DNA of 64,000 nucleotides from Rhabdophis nuchalis (Eukaryota; Chordata; Lepidosauria; Squamata; Natricidae), in contig CM077647.1 of assembly GCA_039707465.1 (NCBI GenBank), positions 179,989,776-180,053,775 of the forward strand, read 5' to 3'. The first letter of the stretch is position 1; every line of letters begins with the position of its first letter. Of the stretch, positions 44,011 to 53,371 are shown one piece after another. Under the pieces are notes generated by a model. The model was not told where the DNA came from. It saw only the letters and a program-made list of their open reading frames with translations, and made no database searches. A program made the translations under genes and the position numbers.

Positions 44011-46889
44011 TTGAAGTTCACAGACGCATGGAATTCTGGGAGTTGAAGCTCACCTGCCTTAAGCAGGTAGAACCCTGGGAGTTGAAGGTCACAGACGCAT
44101 GGAATTCTGGGAGTTGAAGCTCACCTGCCTTAAGCAGGTAGAACCCTGGGAGTTGAAGTTCACAGACGCATGGAATTCTGGGAGTTGAAGTTCACCTACC
44201 TTAAGCAGAGAACCCTGGGAGTTGAAGTTCACAGACGCATGGAATTCTGGGAGTTGAAGTTCACCTACCTTAAGCAGAGAACCCTGGGAGTTGAAGTTCA
44301 CAGACGCATGGAATTCTGGGAGTTGAAGTTCACCTACCTTAAGCAGAGAACCCTGGGAGTTGAAGTTCACAGACGCATGGAATTCTGGGAGTTGAAGTTC
44401 ACCTACCTTAAGCAGAGAACCCTGGGAGTTGAAGTTCACAGACGCATGGAATTCTGGGAGTTGAAGCTCACCTGCCTTAAGCAGGTAGAACCCTGGGAGT
44501 TGAAGTTCACAGACGCATGGAATTCTGGGAGTTGAAGTTCACCTGCCTTAAGCAGGTAGAACCCTGGGAGTTGAAGTTCACAGACGCATGGAATTCTGGG
44601 AGTTGAAGTTCACCTGCCTTAAGCAGAGAACCCTGGGAGTTGAAGTTCACAGACGCATGGAATTCTGGGAGTTGAAGTTCACCTACCTTAAGCAGGTAGA
44701 ACCCTGGGAGTTGAAGTTCACAGACGCATGGAATTCTGGGAGTTGAAGTTCACCTGCCTTAAGCAGAGAACCCTGGGAGTTGAAGTTCACAGACGCATGG
44801 AATTCTGGGAGTTGAAGTTCACCTGCCTTAGGTAGAACCCTGGGAGTTGAAGTTCACAGACGCATGGAATTCTGGGAGTTGAAGCTCACCTGCCTTAGGT
44901 AGAACCCTGGGAGTTGAAGTTCACAGACGCATGGAATTCTGGGAGTTGAAGTTCACCTACCTTAAGCAGAGAACCCTAGGAGTTGAAGTTCACAGACGCA
45001 TGGAATTCTGGGAGTTGAAGCTCACCTGCCTTAAGCAGGTAGAACCCTGGGAGTTGAAGGTCACAGACGCATGGAATTCTGGGAGTTGAAGTTCACCTGC
45101 CTTAAGCAGGTAGAACCCTGGGAGTTGAAGGTCACAGACGCATGGAATTCTGGGAGTTGAAGCTCACCTGCCTTAAGCAGGTAGAACCCTGGGAGTTGAA
45201 GTTCACAGACGCATGGAATTCTGGGAGTTGAAGCTCACCTGCCTTAAGCAGGTAGAACCCTGGGAGTTGAAGATCACAGACGCATGGAATTCTGGGAGTT
45301 GAAGCTCACCTGCCTTAAGCAGGTAGAACCCTGGGAGTTGAAGGTCACAGACGCATGGAATTCTGGGAGTTGAAGCTCACCTGCCTTAAACAGGTAGAAC
45401 CCTGGGAGTTGAAGTTCACAGACGCATGGAATTCTGGGAGTTGAAGTTCACCTACCTTAAGCAGAGAACCCTGGGAGTTGAAGTTCACAGACGCATGGAA
45501 TTCTGGGAGTTGAAGCTCACCTGCCTTAAGCAGGTAGAACCCTGGGAGTTGAAGGTCACAGACGCATGGAATTCTGGGAGTTGAAGTTCACCTGCCTTAA
45601 GCAGGTAGAACCCTGGGAGTTGAAGTTCACAGACGCATGGAATTCTGGGAGTTGAAGCTCACCTGCCTTAAGCAGGTAGAATCCTGGGAGTTGAAGGTCA
45701 CAGACGCATGGAATTCTGGGAGTTGAAGCTCACCTGCCTTAAGCAGGTAGAACCCTGGGAGTTGAAGGTCACAGACGCATGGAATTCTGGGAGTTGAAGT
45801 TCACCTGCCTTAAGCAGGTAGAACCCTGGGTGTTGGAAGTTCACAGACGCATGGAATTCTGGGAGTTGAAGCTCAGCTGCCTTAAGCAGGTAGAACCCTG
45901 GGAGTTGAAGTTCACAGATGCATGGAATTCTGGGAGTTGAAGCTCACCTACCTTAAGCAGAGAACCCTGGGAGTTGAAGTTCACAGATGCATGGAATTCT
46001 GGGAGTTGAAGTTCACCTGCCTTAAGCAGGTAGAACCCTGGGAGTTGAAGGTCACAGACGCATGGAATTCTGGGAGTTGAAGCTCACCTGCCTTAAACAG
46101 GTAGAACCCTGGGAGTTGAAGTTCACAGACGCATGGAATTCTGGGAGTTGAAGCTCACCTGCCTTAAACAGGTAGAACCCTGGGAGTTGAAGTTCACAGA
46201 CGCATGGAATTCTGGGAGTTGAAGTTCACCTACCTTAAGCAGAGAACCCTGGGAGTTGAAGTTCACAGACGCATGGAATTCTGGGAGTTGAAGCTCACCT
46301 GCCTTAAGCAGGTAGAACCCTGGGAGTTGAAGGTCACAGACGCATGGAATTCTGGGAGTTGAAGTTCACCTGCCTTAAGCAGGTAGAACCCTGGGAGTTG
46401 AAGTTCACAGACGCATGGAATTCTGGGAGTTGAAGCTCACCTGCCTTAAGCAGGTAGAACCCTGGGAGTTGAAGTTCACAGACGCATGGAATTCTGGGAG
46501 TTGAAGCTCACCTGCCTTAAGCAGGTAGAACCCTGGGAGTTGAAGGTCACAGACGCATGGAATTCTGGGAGTTGAAGTTCACCTGCCTTAAGCAGGTAGA
46601 ACCCTGGGAGTTGAAGTTCACAGATGCATGGAATTCTGGGAATTGAAGCTCAGCTGCCTTAAGCAGGTAGAACCCTGGGTGTTGGAAGTTCACAGACGCA
46701 TGGAATTCTGGGAGTTGAAGCTCACCTACCTTAAGCAGAGAACCCTGGGAGTTGAAGTTCACAGATGCATGGAATTCTGGGAGTTGAAGTTCACCTGCCT
46801 TAAGCAGAGAACCCTGGGAGTTGAAGTTCACAGATGCATGGAATTCTGGGAGTTGAAGCTCACCTGCCTTAAGCAGGTAGAACCCTGGG
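44010..46889. repeat. Minisatellite of about 70 bp, left block of about 40 copies
   Basis: The unit is GACGCATGGAATTCTGGGAG, TTGAAGCTCACCTGCCTTAA, GCAGGTAGAACCCTGGGAG, TTGAAGTTCACA. Variants of 66, 69 and 71 bp differ in the GCAGGTAG joint. Each unit contains two diverged copies of a CTGGGAGTTGAAG half-unit from the palindromic MITE core. Confidence 0.97.
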
Positions 46890-49800
46890 TAAATAAATAA
46901 ATAATTTAATTTTATATCCCGCTCTCTCTCCCCAAGGGGACTCGAGGCGGGGCACAGGCAATTAAAAATACAAATAAGACCACAGACAAAATACAAAATA
47001 CAAAATTAAAAATGGATTAAATTAATCCTGCGCTAAAACCCATAAACTAAACTAAAAATTACCCCTAAAACCCCTAACCTAAAAAGAGACTACCCAAGGC
47101 CGGCCAGGCGAAAAAAGTGTGTCTTTAATTTTAAGCGGAAGGAGCGGAGGTCCGTGGTTGTCCTGATATCGGGGGGAAGGTCGTTCCAGAGGGCTGGGCC
47201 CGCCACAGAGAAGGCCCTTCCCCTGGGCGTCGCCCGCTGACAAAGTCTAGTGGACGGCAACCGGAGAAGTCCCTCTCTGTGGGAGCGAATCGGCCGTGAG
47301 GATGTATGGGGCAGGATCCGATCCCGCAGGTAGCTAGGTCCCGAGCCATGGAGCGCTTTGAAGATGGTAATTAACACCTTGAAGCGCACCCGGAAGACGA
47401 CAGGTAGCCAGTGCAGCTCGTGCAAGAGCGGTGTTACGTGGGCAAACCTAGAGGTGCCCATAATTGCTCGCGCGGCTGCGTTCTGGACCAACTGAAGCCT
47501 CCGGGTACACCTCAAGGGGAGCCCCATGTAGAGAGAGTTGCAATAATCCAGTCGGGATGTCACGAGAGCATGAGTGACTGTGCGAAGGGCGTCCCGATCC
47601 AATAGGGGGCGCAACTGGCGTACCAGGCGAACCTGGTAAAACGCCCTCCTGGCCACGGCTGTCACTTGATCTTCCATGGACAGCCGGGTATCCAGGAGGA
47701 CACCCAAGTTGCGCGCCCCATCCACAGGGGCAAGATGTTCGCCCCCTATGGCCAGCGATGGAGTCAGCTGGTTGAATCGGGCAGCCGGAAACCACAGCCA
47801 CTCGGTCTTGGTCGGGTTGAGCCTGAGTCCGTTACTTCCCATCCAGATCCGCACGGCTTCCAGGCACTGGCACATCACCGCTACGGCATCGTTGGGGTGG
47901 TTTGGGGTAGATATATACAGCTGAGTATCATCAGCGTAGAGATGATACTCTACCCCAAAACCACGGATGATCTCGCCCAGCGGCTTCATGTATGTGTTGA
48001 ACAGGAGAGGCGAGAGGACCGACCCCTGAGGCACCCCACATGTGAGGGGTCTCGGGGTCGACCTCTGCTCTCCTGTCAACACAAATTGCGATCGGCCAGA
48101 GAGGTAGGAGGAGAACCACCGCAAAACGGTGCCTCCCACCCCCAACCCCCCCAGCCGATGCAATAGGATACCATGGTCGATGGTATCGAAAGCCGCCGAG
48201 AGGTCTAACAGAACCAGGATGGAGGAGCAACCCCCATCTCTGGCCCTCCAAAGATCATCCACCAACGCGACCAATGCCGTCTCGGTGCTATGCCCGGGTC
48301 GAAAGCCGGACTGGCGCGGGTCTAGATAATCAATTTCCTCCAGATGACGGGGAAACTGTTGTGCCACCACACTCTCAACAACCTTCGACAGGAAGGGAAG
48401 GTTGGAGACTGGACGATAGTTGGTTAATAAAGCTGGATCCAAAGAGGGCTTCTTGAGGAGGGGCCTCACCATGGCCTCTTTTAGGGAGGCAGGCAAGGAA
48501 CCCTCACTCAAGGATGCGTTGATAACCTCTTGGAGCCAGCCTCGTGTCACCTCCCAGGATGCCAGTACAAGCCAGGAGGGACACGGGTCCAATAAACATG
48601 TGGTGGCTCGCAGTCGCCCACGTAACCTGTCCATATCCTCGGAAGTAACGGAGTCAAACTCCTCCCAAACAAGATCCCCCTCGTGGCAATCCACTGGACC
48701 AGCAATGGGGGCTAACTCATTCTGTATCTGAGCGATTTTCTCCTGCAGATAAGACACAAATTCCTCTGCTCTACCCTGTAAGGGGGCTTCCCGCACCCTC
48801 TGTTGAAGGAGGGTACGGGTCACCCTAAACAGGGCGGCAGGGCGGTTATCTGCGGATGCTATGAGAGTGGCGCAATGATGGCGTTTGGCCACTCTCAGCG
48901 CCACAATGTAAGTCCGTAAATGGGCTCTTACCTGTGTCCGGTCAGATTCAGAGCGGGTAGACCTCCATCTTCTCTCTAGGCATCTCTTGTGGCGTTTCAT
49001 CACCCTCAGCTCCTCGGTAAACCAAGGAGCCAGGGTGGCTCGCCGCCGCAAGAGAGGCCGCAAGGGCGCGACCCGATCCAAGGCTCCCGTGGTCGCAGTA
49101 TTCCATGCGGCCACGAGGTCCTCCATCGGGGCGCGGGTCAGGGGTACAGGAAGTGGCCCAAGCGCCGCTTGGAACCCATCTGGGTCCATCAGGCGCCTGG
49201 GGCGGAACCAGATTGGTAACTCAGGTTCCACCTCCCCGCGGAGGGGAGTAGCGGTCGGAAAGTCAAGCCGGAGAAGTGAGTGGTCTGTCCATGACAAGGG
49301 TGTGATGACTATATCCCCTATACCCAGATCACTCTTCCATTGGCCTGAGACAAAGATGAGATCCGGTGTGTGTCCACCCTCGTGCGTGGGGCCTTGAATT
49401 ACTTGGGTCAGGTCCATGGCCGTCATGGAAGCCATGAACTCCCGAGCTACCCCGGATGATTTGCCCACCGATGGCAGGTTAAAGTCCCCCATGACTAGAA
49501 GTCTGGGGGTCTCAACTGCCACCGTAGCGATCACCTCTAGGAGCTCGGGCAGGGCTGCTGCTACATAGCGGGGAGCCAGGTATACAACCAGCAAGCCCAA
49601 CTGCCTCCCTAGGCCCCACTTCACGCAGAGGGACTCACAACCGGTGGTCTGTGGCACAACGGTCTCTCTCGGCTCAAGACATTCCTTAACAATGACCGCT
49701 ACCCCACCACCCCTGCCTAGGGCCCGGGGCTGATGAAAAGCGCGGTAGCCTGGTGGGCACATTTCAACGAGGGGGAGTCCTCCCTCGTGGCCCAACCAGG

Positions 49801-50427
49801 TCTCCGCAATTCCAGCCAGGTCCGGCTCCCCCTCTGACACCAGGTCATTAATGAGGGGGGCTTTGTTGACAACGGACCTGGTGTTGCAAAACATCAGCCG
49901 CAGGCCCTGGCTCTGTACTCCCTGACCACCTAGCCTGCGGGGGTTGTGGCAACTGACCGTTTGTAACCAACGGCTACGTGCCTCCAACCGGGAGGATGGA
50001 ACTTGTCTCCCCTCGGACCTGCCCCTCCCCACGACCCTCTGGATGGGGAAGCCCTCCACCGGAATGACTTGTGTTTCCCCCCTCTTAGCGGAACCATCCG
50101 CCTCCCTCCGTCGTCTGCTGGCTCGGCCCGTTCCCTTCTGGCTAGTCTCAACCTGTCTAAACCCTCCCCCCTCCCTGGTACCCCTAAAATAAACAGCAAT
50201 TTTTTAACTAAAAAACCCCTACACCTGCGCTTTCGCCACTTCTCCTGACTTATTAGTCCCTCATCAAAGTGTGCCCTTGATAACACAGCGGGCCATACCT
50301 GCGAGAGGGGGGACTCCCGCAGTAGGATTAGGTCTGCCCTTGAATATATTACGGGTCACATCAACAGCAGGGAATCAATTGGGTACAGAGATGCTTGGAT
50401 GGTCAGAATAAATATTAAATAAGATGT
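46890..50427 (-). mobile_element. Nearly full-length L2/CR1-like LINE
   Basis: A non-LTR retrotransposon inserted in the minisatellite. It has an AAAT-type 3' tail at 46890-46904, a 3' region with GGGACTCGAGGCGGGGCACA, one long ORF (47090-50059) and about 370 bp of 5' sequence. Satellite resumes at 50428, and the only shared bases at the joints are TGGG. The absence of stops or frameshifts over 989 codons suggests recent insertion. The family is placed by its endonuclease and RT motifs; L2 versus CR1 versus a related Jockey-group clade is not settled. Confidence 0.9.
47090..50059 (-). CDS. LINE ORF2: AP endonuclease and reverse transcriptase
   Basis: 989 codons without interruption. The product nicks target DNA and reverse-transcribes its own RNA. 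The AP-endonuclease domain occupies residues about 55-265: Asn59 in FCNTRS, Glu86 in AETWL, GDFN 191-194 and WTDH 257-260 with catalytic His260. The reverse transcriptase is at about 530-790: LTNYRPVSNLPFLSKVVE, GFRPGHSTETAL, LLDLSAAFDTIDH with Asp619, [13 protein letters not shown] (675-687) and YADD at 708-711. A C-terminal domain with [17 protein letters not shown] and [19 protein letters not shown] follows. The listed start is a GTG. The first in-frame ATG I find is residue 56, just before the endonuclease, and the frame stays open upstream to about 50180, so the true start is unclear. Confidence 0.93.
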   Translation of the reverse strand: MEGFPIQRVVGRGRSEGRQVPSSRLEARSRWLQTVSCHNPRRLGGQGVQSQGLRLMFCNTRSVVNKAPLINDLVSEGEPDLAGIAETWLGHEGGLPLVEMCPPGYRAFHQPRALGRGGGVAVIVKECLEPRETVVPQTTGCESLCVKWGLGRQLGLLVVYLAPRYVAAALPELLEVIATVAVETPRLLVMGDFNLPSVGKSSGVAREFMASMTAMDLTQVIQGPTHEGGHTPDLIFVSGQWKSDLGIGDIVITPLSWTDHSLLRLDFPTATPLRGEVEPELPIWFRPRRLMDPDGFQAALGPLPVPLTRAPMEDLVAAWNTATTGALDRVAPLRPLLRRRATLAPWFTEELRVMKRHKRCLERRWRSTRSESDRTQVRAHLRTYIVALRVAKRHHCATLIASADNRPAALFRVTRTLLQQRVREAPLQGRAEEFVSYLQEKIAQIQNELAPIAGPVDCHEGDLVWEEFDSVTSEDMDRLRGRLRATTCLLDPCPSWLVLASWEVTRGWLQEVINASLSEGSLPASLKEAMVRPLLKKPSLDPALLTNYRPVSNLPFLSKVVESVVAQQFPRHLEEIDYLDPRQSGFRPGHSTETALVALVDDLWRARDGGCSSILVLLDLSAAFDTIDHGILLHRLGGLGVGGTVLRWFSSYLSGRSQFVLTGEQRSTPRPLTCGVPQGSVLSPLLFNTYMKPLGEIIRGFGVEYHLYADDTQLYISTPNHPNDAVAVMCQCLEAVRIWMGSNGLRLNPTKTEWLWFPAARFNQLTPSLAIGGEHLAPVDGARNLGVLLDTRLSMEDQVTAVARRAFYQVRLVRQLRPLLDRDALRTVTHALVTSRLDYCNSLYMGLPLRCTRRLQLVQNAAARAIMGTSRFAHVTPLLHELHWLPVVFRVRFKVLITIFKALHGSGPSYLRDRILPHTSSRPIRSHREGLLRLPSTRLCQRATPRGRAFSVAGPALWNDLPPDIRTTTDLRSFRLKLKTHFFRLAGLG

Positions 50428-51305
50428 TGGGAGTTGAAGTTCACAGACGCATGGAATTCTGGGAGTTGAAGCTCAGCTGCCTTAAGCAGGTAGAACCCTG
50501 GGAGTTGAAGTTCACAGATGCATGGAATTCTGGGAGTTGAAGCTCAGCTGCCTTAAGCAGGTAGAACCCTGGGTGTTGAAGTTCACAGACGCATGGAATT
50601 CTGGGAGTTGAAGTTCACCTGCCTTAAGCAGGTAGAACCCTGGGAGTTGAAGTTCACAGACGCATGGAATTCTGGGAGTTGAAGCTCACCTGCCTTAAGC
50701 AGGTAGAACCCTGGGAGTTGAAGTTCACAGACGCATGGAATTCTGGGAGTTGAAGCTCACCTGCCTTAAGCAGGTAGAACCCTGGGAGTTGAAGTTCACA
50801 GACGCATGGAATTCTGGGAGTTGAAGCTCACCTGCCTTAAGCAGGTAGAACCCTGGGAGTTGAAGTTCACAGACGCATGGAATTCTGGGAGTTGAAGCTC
50901 ACCTGCCTTAAGCAGGTAGAACCCTGGGAGTTGAAGTTCACAGACGCATGGAATTCTGGGAGTTGAAGCTCACCTGCCTTAAGCAGGTAGAACCATGGAA
51001 GTTGAATTTCACAGACGCATGGAATTCTGGGAGTTGAAGTTCACGTCTTAAGCAGAGAACCCTGGGAGTTGAAGTTCACAGACGCATGGAATTCTGGGAG
51101 TTCACATTCACCTCTTAAGCTAGGAATCCTGGGAGGTGAAATCCACATAAAGCATGGAATTGTGGGAATTGAAGTTCACCTCTTAAACTTAGAAACCTGG
51201 GAGGTGAAATCCACATAAAGTATGGAATTCTGGGAGTTGAAGTTCACCTGTCTTAAGCAGAGAACCCCAAGAGGTGAAGTTCACAGACGCATGGAATTCT
51301 GGGAG
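50428..51305. repeat. Minisatellite of about 70 bp, right block
   Basis: Roughly eight regular copies, then increasingly diverged units (GTGAAATCCACATAAAGCAT variants) to about 51305. It is the continuation of the 44.0-46.9 kb block beyond the LINE. Confidence 0.95.
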
Positions 51306-51805
51306 TTGAGGTCCACGCATCTTAAAGGAGTAAAGACTGAAAAAACCCTGGGATAAATGCTTCATCAATTGAAGTCCGCATACCTGACGACCTGGAATCC
51401 TGGGAGGTGAATTCCACATAAAGCATGGAATTCTTGGAGTTGAAGTTCACCTAAGCATGGAATTCTAGGAGTTGAAGTTCACCTAAGCATGGAATTCTGG
51501 GAGTTGAAGTCCCGGCATCTTAAAGTGACTGAGGGTCCTTTTGGAGAAGGGCGGGATATAAATTTAATAAAATAAAATAAATAAAATAAAAACCCTGGGA
51601 GAATTGGTCCAAGATGGCACAATGAGGAAAAAGATTCATTCAGTAAAAAAAGTCAGTTGTTTTTCTGATTTTTAATTAATTTAATTTTTTAAAATTTATT
51701 TAAATTTATACCCCGCACCTTCTCCAAAAGGACCCAGAACTGTTATTCTGGGTCCAAATTATTCCAAATTACCAGAACAATTTTTTTTTTTTAACTTCAG
51801 GCACT
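51306..51805. other. Decayed satellite and LINE-tail remnants
   Basis: More diverged satellite units to about 51530, then a GGGCGGGATATAAATTTAAT LINE 3' end with AAAT tail (51545-51590) and a reverse one at about 51690-51745 (ATACCCCGCACCTTCTCC). Confidence 0.65.
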
Positions 51806-51903
51806 TTAAGAGGTATGGACTTCGACTCCCAGAAGTCCCCAGTCCACCATGCTGGCTGGGGACTTCTGGGAGTCGAAGTCCATACCTCTTAAAGTGCCCG
51901 AAG
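51806..51903. repeat. Palindromic MITE (hairpin copy 3)
   Basis: Left arm GGACTTCGACTCCCAGAAGT, right arm ACTTCTGGGAGTCGAAGTCC, extending to GCACTTTAAGAGGTAT and its complement. Both arms carry the same differences (CGA, AAGT) from the family core. Confidence 0.9.
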
Positions 51904-52009
51904 TTATCAAAACATCAGTTTTGGCTGTAAATTCCAGCAAGAACAGGAGGATTTTTTTGGTGTGTGTGTGTGTGGAGAAAAACACATTACATGCCACTCG
52001 GTTCAGACA

Positions 52010-53297
52010 ACACATTTCAGGGCACTTTATTCACAGAAAGCAACACAGCAACAGGTCACCGCAGGAGTACATGCGTGTTGGGGAGGGGACCTTCCTCCCC
52101 TCCACCATCCCAGCTCCTGCCCACAAGTCGGTTTAAAACAAAACAAAAAAGAAAAGACAGACAGACAGACCGAGCAGAAAAACAGGGGGGAAAAAAGAGA
52201 AAACACGTCAGGCGCACGTCGAAGCAAACCGTTAACTGACGAAAACCCCCCGCCCCACCCCGAACCGTGTCAACAAGATACACGCGACCGATAAAACCAG
52301 GACAAAACAGTACCTCCAGTTCAAACGAAATCACATTTTTTTTCCGTCCCTTATTCCCCGATGCCCCGCTTTCCTTTGCCCGCCCGCACGCCCACCCTCC
52401 TTCCATCCATCCATCCAGCCTTCCAAGGCGGAACGCCGGCCCACTCCAACCCCCCCCAAAAACACGCCTTCCCCCAATTCTTTTGCAACACGCGGGAGGA
52501 GGAGAATCCTAGACTGCAATCCTTTGCACCCCCAGAGTGTGTGTTGGATGCATTGATATGTTTGGCAGTAGACAAAGCGGACTACTACTTCCTCAAAGAG
52601 TGAGGGGGACCGACAGTCAACGCCGCAAAATCGGACAGAGAGCCAAAACAGCGAACGACAAGAACAAAGGGTCAAAAACTCTGTTGAGAATTTCTTTTTT
52701 TCTCCCCCAAACTTCATTTTTCGGTGTTTTTGCATGTATCACGCCGTCCGCTCCTTCACGCCGTCCTATGACCGGTCCTCGTACCTATGACCGCTGCGGT
52801 GAAATCATTAAAATTTGGTCGCTTAACAACTCCCATGTTTCGCTCAACTTAATCCTGTATTTCTGGGGGTGGGTTTTTTTTTGGGAAAACTGAAAACAAA
52901 GAAAGTTAATCTCTAGATGATTTCAAGATTCAGTCTTTATCTGGGGGGCGGGGGGATGGGGAGGGAGGTTTTTAAGCCCCGACACCCCTCCCTCCCCGAA
53001 ACAACTTTCTATATTGTAGATATAGATATATAGATATATATATATATTTATATAAATCTGTCTATAAAACTCTTTACATTCGGCACGTAAGGTCATTTTT
53101 AGGCAGGGTGTGGGTGTGACTTCCGGCCCTCCCCTCTTTTTCGTCCTCCCCCCCACCTCCCACCGCCCCTCCCCGTGACTTTCCTGGCCATGGAAACCGG
53201 AAGGGAGAAAAATCGGTTCTCCTCCCCATCGCTGCCTATTTCTCCGAAGAAAACCGAGGGAGGCGAGGAAGGTGGGGGAGGAATTTCCCACAATGCA
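52010..53297 (-). other. CHMP4A: Probable CHMP4A 3' untranslated region
   Basis: Between the CHMP4A stop and the first good AATAAA on the minus strand (52026-52031). The 1.3-kb length is plausible. It includes a CGACTTAC-family fragment (about 52745-52860) duplicated at 54.0 kb. An earlier polyadenylation site cannot be excluded. Confidence 0.5.
52026..52031 (-). terminator. CHMP4A: AATAAA polyadenylation signal, CHMP4A
   Basis: TTTATT on the plus strand; on the minus strand GTGAATAAAGTG, followed by a TGTGTTGTCTG-type GT-rich element about 20 nt downstream. Confidence 0.55.
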
Positions 53298-53371
53298 TCA
53301 CGACACCCAGGCGGCAAGCTGTTTCATTTCCTCGTCTTCCTCATCCAGGGAGGCTGATGGCACTTTGGAAG
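53298..53371 (-). CDS. CHMP4A: CHMP4A last exon
   Basis: 74 nt: two bases completing GCT, then SKVPSASLDEEDEEMKQLAA, WVS and TGA (53298-53300). Acceptor CCTCCGCAG. Confidence 0.88.
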
